Below, one piece after another: positions 40,889 to 49,432 of a stretch of DNA of 61,222 nucleotides (the first letter of the stretch is position 1; each line of letters opens with the position of its first letter). The position numbers and the translations under genes are program-made. The notes beneath the pieces are model-generated. The model had not been told where the DNA came from and did no database searches. It was given only the letters and a program-made list of their open reading frames with translations. Source of the stretch: Acidobacteriota bacterium (lineage in GTDB: Bacteria; Acidobacteriota; Terriglobia; Acidiferrales; UBA7541); assembly GCA_021788095.1 (NCBI GenBank), contig JAJYLB010000021.1, positions 1 to 61,222 on the forward strand. Reading direction: 5' to 3'.

Positions 40889-41896
40889 ATGGCACGAGAC
40901 GCGCCAACGCACGAGGACGGCATGAGCCGGGAGCCGCTCTTGCTTCTGATTGATTCCGGCGCAACTCACACTCGCGTCATTTTAGCGAGCGTGTCCGGAA
41001 GAATTCATCGTCGCGCAGTTGCTGGGCCGAGCAACGCCTACGCCGTGGGCGAGGCGGTGGCTCGCGCAAATCTCCGAGGCGCGGTGGGCAAGGCGTTCGC
41101 TACGGGAGGAGCTTCGCCCGCGAACGTCGTTGGCGTGGTCGTCGGTGGAGCAGGCATAGATATCGACGGCAGAGGTGCGGAAGGAATGGAATCCGATCTT
41201 CACCGGTCCTTTCCTTGCGCGCGACTACGGCTGATGACCGATGCCGTCATCGCACTGGAGGGAGCGCTGGCTGGAGCGGCCGGCGCGGTTGTGGTGAGTG
41301 GAACCGGATCGATCGTCGTGGGTAAGGACGCTCGCGGGCACATCCAGCGTGCGGGGGGCTGGGGCTGGCTGATGGGCGACGAGGGCAGCGGCCAATGGAT
41401 CGGGCGCGAGGCTTTGCGGGCCGCCGCCCGCGCTGTCGACGGCGCTGGGCCACCTACGCGGCTGGTTCAGGCGTTGGCCCGGCACTACCGAGTCCCGAAC
41501 TTCCGCCGGATCATCGATCCCGTCTACCGTCATCCGAACCCCGCCGAGATTGGGGCCCTTGCGCCCGTGGTTGCGCGCCTCGCTGCCCAAAGCGATCGCG
41601 TCGCTCGGGACATCTTCCGGCGCGCCGGTGGCGCGCTCGGTGAACAAGCGGCGACGCTCGTTCGCCGTTTCGGACTCCGACAGCCGAACGTCAGCTACCA
41701 GGGTTCGCTATTCCAGACGGGACGATTCTTGTTGAATCCGCTGCGGGCGGCGCTCCGAAGCCACTGTCCTCAGGCGCGCCTCGTCGCCCCGATCCTTCCG
41801 CCGATTGGCGGAGCATTTCTGATCGGCCTCGGCCTGATTGGCGCCGAGCCCTCCCATGACGTTCTAGATCGCTTGCGACGGAGTCTCGATGGCTGA
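40889..41896 (+). CDS. BadF/BadG/BcrA/BcrD-family ATPase, N-acetylglucosamine-kinase-like
   Basis: A protein of 335 residues from ATG 40889 behind GGAAGGGGG. It has the actin-like kinase fold of the BadF group: LLLIDSGATHTRVILA (phosphate 1), DAVIALEGALAGAAGAVVVS, SGTGSIVVGKDARG (phosphate 2), AGGWGWLMGDEGSGQWIG and a C-terminal PPIGGAFLIGLGLIGAEP. This set is typical of N-acetylglucosamine kinase and related amino-sugar kinases rather than of the benzoyl-CoA reductase activators, because no cluster-binding cysteines are present. It probably phosphorylates an (N-acetyl)amino-sugar released by the pathway. Its stop overlaps the next gene start. Confidence 0.82.
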   Translation: MARDAPTHEDGMSREPLLLLIDSGATHTRVILASVSGRIHRRAVAGPSNAYAVGEAVARANLRGAVGKAFATGGASPANVVGVVVGGAGIDIDGRGAEGMESDLHRSFPCARLRLMTDAVIALEGALAGAAGAVVVSGTGSIVVGKDARGHIQRAGGWGWLMGDEGSGQWIGREALRAAARAVDGAGPPTRLVQALARHYRVPNFRRIIDPVYRHPNPAEIGALAPVVARLAAQSDRVARDIFRRAGGALGEQAATLVRRFGLRQPNVSYQGSLFQTGRFLLNPLRAALRSHCPQARLVAPILPPIGGAFLIGLGLIGAEPSHDVLDRLRRSLDG

Positions 41897-43073
41897 ACTC
41901 AGCGCCGGATGGTCGCGGGAGGAGATCGCGCTGCCTGCAGGCGTGCCCATGGCCGGCTACATCGCTCGCCGCGGCCGCTCGACCGGCTTCCTCAACCCCC
42001 TCTATGTTCGCGCCCTGGTTCTCCAACAGGGCAAAATCCGGGTCGCTATCTTCCTGTGTGATGTTCTGCTCATTTCGAATCGCTGGGGGATGCGACTTCG
42101 CCGGCGACTGGGAAAAGCGCTGGGCATCTCCCCAAGCCGCGTTTTTGTCGCCGCCACCCACACTCATTCAGGCCCGCTGGTCGACGCGGCGCCCTTCCGC
42201 TTCGCCGCAGGACCAAGACCATCCACTCGGATTCAATCTCGAATTGAAGCCGCCCTCGAGCTTGCAGCCTTCCGCGCAGTCGCCCGTTTGCTGCCCGCGC
42301 ATCTCGAATTTGCTCGAGTCTCGATCGCCGGAGTCGCCAGCGACCGGAATCATCCAAGCCGGCACAGGAAACAGAGCTGTTTTCTGCTTCGCTTTCGCGC
42401 GCCCGTGGCAACCGCCCTGCTCGGCGTCTACGGCTGCCATCCAACCGTCCTCGGCTTTGACAACACCCGGTTTTCGGGCGACCTCCACGGTGAAATCAGC
42501 CGCCGATTGGAGAAAACGGTCTCCGTCGCCCTGATCGCCAACGGAGCCGCCGCCAACATCAGCACCCGTTTCAGCCGCACGGGCCAGAATCCGCGGGAGC
42601 TGTATCGGCTGGCGGCGCTCGCTTGCCGTCAATTGACACGCGCCCGCTTCCATCCGATGCCACAACCTCGCCTCGGTGTCCGGCACGTTCGAGTCGCTCT
42701 GCCTCGACGCGACCTGAGACGCGTTCTCCCTTTGCCGGCCGCCAAGCCGGGTCGGCTCGGCATTGTCGCGCGAGAAGCCGTGCAGATTCGCGAGCAACTC
42801 GCGCGGGCGCCGGCCCTCGCGAAAAAGAGCTTCGTCGTGGGATTGGACCGCTTGGCCTTGGACCATGTTTCCTTCGCCGTGCTCCCCTTCGAGCTCTATG
42901 CGGATACCAGCGATTTTCTCTGGAGAAACGCGCGAACGATTCCTCTGTGTTATGCCAATGGGTACTGGGGCTACGTGCCATCGGCCGCCGCGCGCGAGGA
43001 TGAGTATGAAGCGGTGTCCTCGTTGTTCGATTCCCGCGCAGATATGCGGTTGCGTCGCGCGCTGAGCTGGTGA
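41889..43073 (+). CDS. Neutral/alkaline ceramidase-like (PF04734-type) protein
   Basis: A protein of 394 residues, ATG overlapping the kinase stop. It has the marks of the N-terminal domain of neutral ceramidases: GVPMAGYIARRG, FVAATHTHSGPLVD with zinc histidines, GVYGCHPTVLGFDNTRFSGD and the loop ANGAAANISTRF, where classical ceramidases have a GDVSPN motif (Ser kept, Asp replaced by Asn). There is no signal peptide. Bacterial relatives in sugar operons are thought to be amide hydrolases of unknown substrate. With the kinase and DegT genes upstream, it might de-acylate an N-acyl amino-sugar. It closes the rightward operon; the convergent SIS gene ends 6 bp beyond. Confidence 0.7.
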   Translation: MAELSAGWSREEIALPAGVPMAGYIARRGRSTGFLNPLYVRALVLQQGKIRVAIFLCDVLLISNRWGMRLRRRLGKALGISPSRVFVAATHTHSGPLVDAAPFRFAAGPRPSTRIQSRIEAALELAAFRAVARLLPAHLEFARVSIAGVASDRNHPSRHRKQSCFLLRFRAPVATALLGVYGCHPTVLGFDNTRFSGDLHGEISRRLEKTVSVALIANGAAANISTRFSRTGQNPRELYRLAALACRQLTRARFHPMPQPRLGVRHVRVALPRRDLRRVLPLPAAKPGRLGIVAREAVQIREQLARAPALAKKSFVVGLDRLALDHVSFAVLPFELYADTSDFLWRNARTIPLCYANGYWGYVPSAAAREDEYEAVSSLFDSRADMRLRRALSW

Positions 43074-43079
43074 ATGCGT

Positions 43080-43850
43080 TCACCGCCCGTCGGGACGAAA
43101 GCGGCGGATTCGATCCTGATACGGAGAGATGACCTTGCGAAGATCTTCCAGCGTTCCATTCATCAAGTTCGCGCTGGGAAAAGCGGCCGGCGCCTTCCCT
43201 TCCGCCGCCAGCGCCGCTGCCGCGCCGACGAAAACAGAGTGCAGGATTGCCGCTCCGGCAATCGTCGACAGCGGTCCCAATCGTGTCGGCAACCCCTCGA
43301 TGGTAACCGCCGCGTCGCCGGGCGGACAATGATTGTCTAGAATCAAGTCGGCCACTTCAAAAAGCCGCTTTCCCGACGGATGCAAGGAAATGGAATTCTT
43401 CGATTGCGCCAGATTGGTCAGGGCCATCACCCTCATCCCCGCCGATTTCATCCGCGAGGCTATTTCCACCGGCAGTCCGTTCCTGCCCGAATTCGAGATC
43501 ACAATCCCGGCGTCTCTCGCGGAAAATCCGGCCGCGGCGGCCAGTTCTCCCGCAGCTTCCGTCGATCGTTCGAATTCGCTGCTTTCCACCACTCCCCGCT
43601 CGAATCCCAATCGCGGATCCAGAATGGCATTTACGGCCACCAGTCCGCCCGCACGATAGAACGCTTCCTGCGCCAGCAACGAGGAATGCCCCGTCCCAAA
43701 CACATGCACGATGCCGCTGGCCGCCAGGCAGTCGGCCACGATCCGGGCCGCTTCCAAAATCTGTTCTTGCTCGATCTGCTCGACAATCCGACGAACTGCC
43801 CGCGAGTACCGCGCAACGGCCCCGCTGACCGCTTCCGAGGAAAATTCCAT
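43080..43850 (-). CDS. SIS-domain phosphosugar-binding protein (UPF0309-like)
   Basis: A protein of 256 residues with one SIS fold: ASGIVHVFGTGHSSLLAQEAF for the phosphate-binding loop, AGIVISNSGRNGLPVEIASR for the second phosphate contact, then VMALTNLAQSKNSISLHPSG. VAVNAILDPRLGFERGVVES sits between them. Relatives bind or isomerise phosphorylated aldoses or amino-sugars; MurQ-type etherases are distant cousins. It is transcribed toward the catabolic operon and is divergent from the epimerase gene at 44136. Together with the upstream kinase it could process the phosphorylated sugar. Confidence 0.8.
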   Translation of the reverse strand: MEFSSEAVSGAVARYSRAVRRIVEQIEQEQILEAARIVADCLAASGIVHVFGTGHSSLLAQEAFYRAGGLVAVNAILDPRLGFERGVVESSEFERSTEAAGELAAAAGFSARDAGIVISNSGRNGLPVEIASRMKSAGMRVMALTNLAQSKNSISLHPSGKRLFEVADLILDNHCPPGDAAVTIEGLPTRLGPLSTIAGAAILHSVFVGAAAALAAEGKAPAAFPSANLMNGTLEDLRKVISPYQDRIRRFRPDGR

Positions 43851-44135
43851 GCTCTCCGCCCCCGTTCTTGTTCCGTATCAAATGTAGCACTCTTTCGGCT
43901 CCCCGGCGGGTTGCGGAAAGGAACCCCAAGATGCATCCGCACGGGCTCTTCACCGTGAATTCGATTGTGGAAACCCCGTGGCAGCCACCGGGCAGCCCCG
44001 ACAGGCAAAGCCGTCTGGCAAGAGCTTCCCGTTCCCACTGAAGAGTGTAATATTCCTGTCCGGAGAGGATATCCGGATAAGCGATCGCGAACTCCGAGAG
44101 GAGTCTGGCCACAGAATCCACAGAGAGAGGCCGGC

Positions 44136-45494
44136 ATGAACAGAAGAAGGTTTCTCGCAACTTCGCTGAGCAGTTGCGCGCTGGGAATCTCCAGAAGGGC
44201 CTGGGCCGACGCACTGCAACCGGGAGGGACGACTGGCATCGTGAAGGAACTTGCGGGAATGTCCCTTGCCGCGCTTCGCGATCGATATCGCCACGATCTC
44301 TTTGATGAATTCTTGCCTCTGATGGACAAATACGTCGTCGATCATCGGTACGGGGGCTTCCTCTGCAACGTCAACGCCGACGGCACGCATAGCGACGAGA
44401 TCAAGCAAACCTGGTTCTTGGGAAGAGGGACATGGGTCTATTCGTTCCTTTACAACCACTTTGGGAAATCCCCAGGGCACCTGGCCGTCGCGCGTGGCGC
44501 CCTCGATCTCCTATTGAAATCGAAACCTTCCGGCGAAAATCAGCTCTGGCCGACCAACCTCTCCGTCAACGGCAAACCCCTTACTCCTCCCGCCGCAAAC
44601 ATCTATGGCGACGTCTTCATCGCCGAAGGCCTTGCGGAATATTCCCGGGCGACTGCAGACCGCCAGTACTGGGATCTGGCGAAGCAGATTCTACTGAAGT
44701 GCCTGCGAGTCTACGGTCGAGCCGACTATGATCCCGGCGTTGTCAGCGAATACAGCGGCCCAAGACCGATTCCCTATCCTGGCGCCAGAATCCAGAGCGT
44801 GGCTATGGTCCTGATCCGAACGATCGCGCAAATGCTGGAGATGCATCGCGACGCGGAATTGGAAAGCGTCGTTTCCGATCAAGTTCGCGCGGTGATCGAA
44901 AAGCATTTCAATCCCGAATTTCGATTGAACAACGAGCTGCTGAGCCATGACTATTCCCGCCCGACGAATGAACTGGCGCAGTTCGTCTACACCGGTCACA
45001 GCATCGAGACCTTATGGATAATCCTTTACGAGGCGGTACGGACTGCTGACCGTCATCTATTCCAGATCGCCGCGCACCGCTTCCATCGACACGCCGAAGT
45101 AGCTTGGGACGATGTCTACGGCGGAGCTTTCCGCAGCCTGGACAACGTGGACGAGAACCAATGGCAATTGGACAAGGCATTGTGGCTGCAGGAAGAACTC
45201 ATGAATGGCAGCCTCTTCGTCATCGAACGGACCGGCGCGCCCTGGGCGAGGGAACTGTTTGGCAGAACGTACCCCTACGTGCGCTCGAAGTATTTTGTCG
45301 ATCGCCTCGGGTATTCGTTCTGGATCAGCTACGGAGACCGAAAAGTGGTTCTCCAACCCAAACTCACTCGCGTCGAGAATTACCATCACCCCAGACACTT
45401 GATGCTTAGCCTGCTCGTTCTGGATCGGATGATTCGCCGCCACGGAGCCGTTTCAGGGCTGTTGGGTGGAGACGCACCCGGGGGAATCCGATGA
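44136..45494 (+). CDS. Tat-exported AGE-family epimerase/isomerase
   Basis: A protein of 452 residues with an N-terminal twin-arginine signal (MNRRRFLATSLSSCALG). The (alpha/alpha)6 barrel of N-acylglucosamine 2-epimerases follows: YRHDLFDEFLPLMDKYVVDH, RYGGFLCNVNADGTH, KQTWFLGRGTWVYSFLYNHF, GHSIETLWIILYEAV with catalytic His, AWDDVYGGAF, QWQLDKALWLQEELM and a last histidine in YHHPRHLM. Known members epimerise N-acetylglucosamine/mannosamine, mannose/fructose or cellobiose. Export by Tat is unusual for AGE enzymes, which are generally cytoplasmic. The 285 bp before it contain the likely divergent promoters. Confidence 0.8.
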   Translation: MNRRRFLATSLSSCALGISRRAWADALQPGGTTGIVKELAGMSLAALRDRYRHDLFDEFLPLMDKYVVDHRYGGFLCNVNADGTHSDEIKQTWFLGRGTWVYSFLYNHFGKSPGHLAVARGALDLLLKSKPSGENQLWPTNLSVNGKPLTPPAANIYGDVFIAEGLAEYSRATADRQYWDLAKQILLKCLRVYGRADYDPGVVSEYSGPRPIPYPGARIQSVAMVLIRTIAQMLEMHRDAELESVVSDQVRAVIEKHFNPEFRLNNELLSHDYSRPTNELAQFVYTGHSIETLWIILYEAVRTADRHLFQIAAHRFHRHAEVAWDDVYGGAFRSLDNVDENQWQLDKALWLQEELMNGSLFVIERTGAPWARELFGRTYPYVRSKYFVDRLGYSFWISYGDRKVVLQPKLTRVENYHHPRHLMLSLLVLDRMIRRHGAVSGLLGGDAPGGIR

Positions 45495-45806
45495 GACCGA
45501 GCATGCGGCGGCTCGAAAGGGCGTTAGGAGGCGCCGATCCAAGGGGGGTTGACGCAGAAGGCCTCGAAAACAACTACTGATTCCGGCCAAGCGATTTATC
45601 CGGTGGATGCTCACGACTTGTATCCCACCCGCCTGGTTCTCTCCGCCCCTCGTGGTTCGCGTCCCGACTGGCAAACGATCGTCATCAAAGCGGAATCGAG
45701 TGCAAGATCCGTTGGGCGCATTCCCTTTCGAGTGAGCTACGGCAAGAGCGGGCGGTGATTGGCGAGTGGCGCGAGCGGCTCACATCCCCGGTCCCATTGA
45801 AAAGAA

Positions 45807-45845
45807 TGGTCGGGGCGAGTGGTCCCGAAACTTCGGGATGAACCA
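45807..45845 (-). repeat. tRNA-Pro-derived hairpin unit, copy B1
   Basis: A 39-bp unit. Read on the reverse strand, GGTTCA leads to a hairpin of TCCCGAA and TTCGGGA with a 2-nt loop, then the tRNA-Pro 3' end CCACTCGCCCCGACCA. It is identical over all 39 bp to copy C2 at 49381-49419. Confidence 0.75.
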
Positions 45846-45853
45846 TGCAAAAG

Positions 45854-45892
45854 TGGTCGGGGCGAGTGGTTCCGAAGTTTCGGGATGAACCC
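45854..45892 (-). repeat. tRNA-Pro-derived hairpin unit, copy B2
   Basis: Second unit, 47 bp after the start of copy B1; the 8-bp spacer is TGCAAAAG. The hairpin has one change (TTCCGAA against TTCGGGA), which still allows a G-U pair. It is followed by CCCG-AATC-CGGG, a hairpin like that inserted in the tRNA-Pro remnant at 49456-49467. Confidence 0.7.
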
Positions 45893-46585
45893 GAATCCGG
45901 GCGAGCCCGAACGCGTCGAACATTGCCTCCGCCTCCCTTCTAGAACTTGTCTTTGTGCGGATGCATGCTCTTCCTAAGCCCGGATCGGTAAATTGTCAGT
46001 AAAGAGGCTGTAGTTTCTAAGTCATTTGCGTACAAGGAGCTGTGGGGTGTCAGGTAACCGGTGGAGTGGCGGGCGACTCGTCATGGCGCCGGTTTGAGCG
46101 CCCCAAGGCTCCCCTCACACGAGAAGCGTCGGTATGAGTGAGCCGTACGGTGTGAGTAGGATTTCTCGAAAGCCGAACGTGGATCAGTCGCCCCGGTTCC
46201 AACGGGAAGACGAGGATCACGATTCGGCCTCCGCACCCGCCGAGAATGACCGACCCCCGCTCGAATAAAGTTAGCCATCTTCGGAACGCGGCCTAAAATC
46301 CGATTCGTGGCTGAAGGCGTCGGACAAATTTCTGCCTTGGCGGCGGGGATGCGGGTGTCTCCCGGGCAAGGGTTGGCGGTCAGCCCTGGGGCTCGCGCAA
46401 AGAAGGTCCGATGATGCAAATGGTCGGGCATTGGTGCCGCAAGCGGCTGAGCAGGGCTTCGGTCAGGTCTTGCGGAGTAAGTTAAATCACAAGAAATAGA
46501 GCAGATTGTACCGGCCCCCTGCACGCATCTGTTGTAAGAAGGATGTTGTGCAACCGGATTCCAGACGGGGTTGCTAATGCGGACT

Positions 46586-49033
46586 TCAGCCTTGGCGCAG
46601 CACCTCGGCTGGGTTTGCTCTTGCGGCCGCCCGCGCCGGGAGGTAGCAGCCTGCCGCTGCCGCCAGCGCCAGCAGCGCTACGGCTACGGCGATCGGCTCC
46701 GCCTGCCAAACGGCCACAGGGCCTAGCCAGTGCTGCAGCAGTGGCCGCAAGCCCAGCGCCGTCGCCACGCCCATCCCCGCGCCCACGAGCACCGCGAGGA
46801 CCAATTCGCGCGTCGCGTCCCAGGCCAGACGCCCGGGAAGCGCGCCCAGCGCCGAGCGCACCGCCAGCTCATGCCCTCGCGCTGTCACCGTCGCCGCGGC
46901 TACCGCGTACACGCCTTGAACGCTCAGTCCCAAGCCTACCAACGCCAAGAGAAGCATGCCCGCTACGCGCGCGAGCGGCCGCGTCAGCGTCGCCCGCCAG
47001 CGCGTCTCCATGGTTGAAACACCTGAGATGGTCGCCGGGATCGCCGTACCAGCAAGCGCCTGCGGGGCGATCGCGGCGACGGTGCGCGGCGGGGCTGACG
47101 TGCGCAAAATCACCTCGCCTCCGCAAAAGAACGCTGACTGCGCCAGGGGCAAATAGACGGTCGGAATGGGCTTTTGATGCCAGTAGCCGGTGAAATTCGC
47201 GGCTACCCCGACGATCATGTTGTGCTTCTGGAACTTTGGCCCGAAAGCGATGTGCGAGCCAACCGCCTGCTCTGGCGAGTTCCAGTTGCGCTGGGCCATG
47301 TTCAGGCTGATGATCGCCACCGGCTCGCTGCCGCTGTCGTCGGTCTTGTCAAAGCCGCGTCCGAACAGGATCGGAATTCCGAGCGTCCGGAAGTAGCCGG
47401 GTGAAACAGAAATGGGCCAAGTGGCCACGCGCTCTGTGCCAGGTGCGTCGCCCTGTCTCATAAAGGAAATGGGCCAGCCCGGGGGCGGAAACAGGTTTGC
47501 CAGTGCGATCCCCTGAGCGCCCGGCAGTCGCTTCAGACGCGAAAGTACTTGCCGGTTGAAGTCTGCCACCTGAGCGTCGGTAGGGACGAAGTTGTCGCGT
47601 GTACTCACCGACAACAACAGCGTGCGGCTCGGCGCGGGCCCGAGATTGGCGACCGAGACGGTGGCGTAGGTCCTGACCGTCAGCGCCGCTGCCGCCAGCA
47701 GGCAAACTCCGATCCCAGCCTGTCCCGCCAGCAGAACCAAGCGCCAGCGCCCGGAGTCGGGGCCGGAATCGCTGAGCCCTGTGTAGGCGAATCCCCGCGC
47801 CCCTAACGCCAGCGCGCGCGACGATCCCTGTCCGTCCGCTGCCGTCACCAGCAGCGCCGACCAAACCAGCGCCGCAGCCAGCGCAAAGGCCGCAAACCCG
47901 AACAGGACGCTGAGGTTCAAAGGTGGCGGATACACCAGGGGAGGTCCCAGTCCGGCCGCGGGCACTAACCACACCAGCACGCGGAGCACTGCGAACGCAA
48001 ACGCCGCGCCCAGTCCCAGCGACAGCAGGGTGAGCAGGCATTTTTCCGCCGCCACTTCGCGCCACAGTCGCGCACGGCCCGCGCCCACGACGGCCCGAAT
48101 GGCGATCTCCCGCCGTCGCCGCCGGCCCTCCGCACCCATCAGGACGGCAAGGTTCACGCAGCCGACTAGGAAAACGAGTCCCAGCCCGAGGGACAGCAGG
48201 CCCATCGTCCGCCGCGCCGGGCCTTGCGCTATTGCCTCCAACCTCCGCACGACGGGGCGCTTCCGCCAATCGAAGCTGTACCGCTGCCCCAGGCGTTCCG
48301 CTACCAACGTCAGCGCCGCCTGAGCCTGCGCCACGCTGACTCCCGGACGCAGCCGCCCCAGCCCAAAGAACACATCAGCTTGTCGCGAGCGAGCAACAAT
48401 GCTGGGCGATAAGATGCACCACACGTCGGTTGTGTCTTCGAACGGGAGGGGGATGCTAACACGGGGCGGGAACACCCCAGCTATCCTCGCCTGGACCTCG
48501 CCACTCCCCCTTGCCGTATCTGCGAGCTCGATTGTCGTGCCAATCACCGACGGGCTGCCACCGTACCGGTTCCGCCAGAGTCGATAACTGATCCAGGCCG
48601 GAGAAGCGCCGCTGCTTGGCCAAAGGGGTTGCTCATGCTCCCGGGCTGGGCGTCCCAAAACGGGGCGAATACCCAAGCCACCGAGCGCAGTGGCCTCGAT
48701 ATAGCACTCGCGAATGCGTACCGCTCCCCTCTGGTCGAGCAACCAGACTCGGGTGACCGTGAAGGGGTCCAGCGAGGCGAAGATGTTGCGGGTCGCGCCG
48801 GAAAAATCCGCGAGGTCGGGCCCCGATAACGCCGCGAGAGGCGCGCCCGATCCGACGCGCTCCCAAACCGCCGCGAGCCGCCCCGGATCGCGATATGGCT
48901 GCGGCCGGAAGCCCAGCGCCAGCATCAGGCTTATCAGCGCCGTCACCGCGCCCATGCCTACGACGATCGTGGCGGAGAACTGTCCGGTCAGCAGCGGGCT
49001 TCGCCGCCATCTTCGCAGCCAGGCGCCTACCAT
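46586..49033 (-). CDS. Orphan MacB/FtsX-type ABC permease (acidobacterial duplicated kind)
   Basis: A protein of 815 residues from ATG 49033; a GTG at 49057 is possible and neither start has a good ribosome site. It has two FtsX-MacB halves: an N-terminal helix (SATIVVGMGAVTALISLMLA), a periplasmic MacB-PCD-like region (about 60-260), three helices around LLSLGLGLVFLVGCVNLAVL, then a second helix (LAGQAGIGVCLLAAAAL), a second periplasmic region and three C-terminal helices ending in YLPARAAARANPAEVLRQG. This doubled form without an ATPase gene is frequent in acidobacteria. The role is unknown; lipid, peptide or macrolide export are guesses from MacB. It is flanked by repeats on both sides and stands alone. 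Confidence 0.82.
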   Translation of the reverse strand: MVGAWLRRWRRSPLLTGQFSATIVVGMGAVTALISLMLALGFRPQPYRDPGRLAAVWERVGSGAPLAALSGPDLADFSGATRNIFASLDPFTVTRVWLLDQRGAVRIRECYIEATALGGLGIRPVLGRPAREHEQPLWPSSGASPAWISYRLWRNRYGGSPSVIGTTIELADTARGSGEVQARIAGVFPPRVSIPLPFEDTTDVWCILSPSIVARSRQADVFFGLGRLRPGVSVAQAQAALTLVAERLGQRYSFDWRKRPVVRRLEAIAQGPARRTMGLLSLGLGLVFLVGCVNLAVLMGAEGRRRRREIAIRAVVGAGRARLWREVAAEKCLLTLLSLGLGAAFAFAVLRVLVWLVPAAGLGPPLVYPPPLNLSVLFGFAAFALAAALVWSALLVTAADGQGSSRALALGARGFAYTGLSDSGPDSGRWRLVLLAGQAGIGVCLLAAAALTVRTYATVSVANLGPAPSRTLLLSVSTRDNFVPTDAQVADFNRQVLSRLKRLPGAQGIALANLFPPPGWPISFMRQGDAPGTERVATWPISVSPGYFRTLGIPILFGRGFDKTDDSGSEPVAIISLNMAQRNWNSPEQAVGSHIAFGPKFQKHNMIVGVAANFTGYWHQKPIPTVYLPLAQSAFFCGGEVILRTSAPPRTVAAIAPQALAGTAIPATISGVSTMETRWRATLTRPLARVAGMLLLALVGLGLSVQGVYAVAAATVTARGHELAVRSALGALPGRLAWDATRELVLAVLVGAGMGVATALGLRPLLQHWLGPVAVWQAEPIAVAVALLALAAAAGCYLPARAAARANPAEVLRQG

Positions 49034-49275
49034 GGTGTCGAGTGTAACTCCAACCACGGCCGGAGCGCAGCACCCCCCAGCCAGAGGTCAGATCGTCGGG
49101 GCATGAGAAATCGTCTGCTTCCCATACTCTCCTCGGGCGGCCGCGGGCCTTCTCCGCAGCGAGTAAAAAATGGCGCCAGCACGTTGTCCCCGGAAACGTC
49201 GCCCCCCGGAAATGTTGAGACATTCATCTCGGATCGGGTGCTGGTTGAACGACGAGGATTTGCCCATCTGCAAAA

Positions 49276-49297
49276 TTATCTACAGAGGTGTAGATAA
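49276..49297. promoter_or_regulatory. Palindrome upstream of the permease gene
   Basis: Perfect 9-bp arms TTATCTACA and TGTAGATAA around GAGG. AT-rich and without a T-tract, so more like an operator than a terminator. The CTACA/TGTAG form recalls BlaI/MecI-type sites. It lies about 240 bp before the permease start and just outside the tRNA-derived repeats. Confidence 0.35.
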
Positions 49298-49333
49298 AGA
49301 GCCCAGGGGTCCGAGGCAACTCGTTGAAAAGAT

Positions 49334-49372
49334 TGGTCGGGACGGGTGGTCCCGAAGGTTCAGGATGAACCA
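49334..49372 (-). repeat. tRNA-Pro-derived hairpin unit, copy C1
   Basis: A 39-bp unit like copies B1, B2 and C2 with three or four changes in the acceptor and hairpin parts (TCCCGAA against TTCAGGA). The next unit starts 47 bp later; the spacer is TGCAAGAT, close to the spacer at 45.85 kb. Confidence 0.7.
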
Positions 49373-49380
49373 TGCAAGAT

Positions 49381-49419
49381 TGGTCGGGGCGAGTGGTCCC
49401 GAAACTTCGGGATGAACCA
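49381..49419 (-). repeat. tRNA-Pro-derived hairpin unit, copy C2
   Basis: Identical to copy B1. It contains the exact tRNA-Pro 3' end (TGGTCGGGGCGAGTGG on the forward strand) and the TCCCGAA/TTCGGGA hairpin whose arms equal the anticodon loop of tRNA-Pro(CGG). Confidence 0.75.
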
Positions 49420-49432
49420 CCGGTTTGGAAAA

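Larger units (their letters stand above)
45495..46585. other. Long intergenic region with tRNA-derived repeats
   Basis: About 1.1 kb between the epimerase and the permease gene. It carries two tRNA-Pro-derived hairpin units (45807-45892) and a trailing CCCG-AATC-CGGG hairpin at 45890-45901. A forward frame at 45549-45758 (69 codons) has no recognised family. The rest shows no gene or RNA I can name. Confidence 0.55.

Noticed and set aside
46100..46180. Group II intron-like end (GAGCCGTACGG)
   Set aside because: The 34-nt domain V hairpin is not complete, and no reverse transcriptase frame is found nearby.
46081..46524. Reverse frame of 147 codons between epimerase and permease
   Set aside because: Composition is Arg/Pro/Ala-rich as expected for chance frames in GC-rich DNA; no start signal and no family similarity.
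45807..49419. CRISPR-like array
   Set aside because: Only two units per site, spacers of 8 bp that are nearly the same, no cas genes; the units derive from tRNA-Pro.
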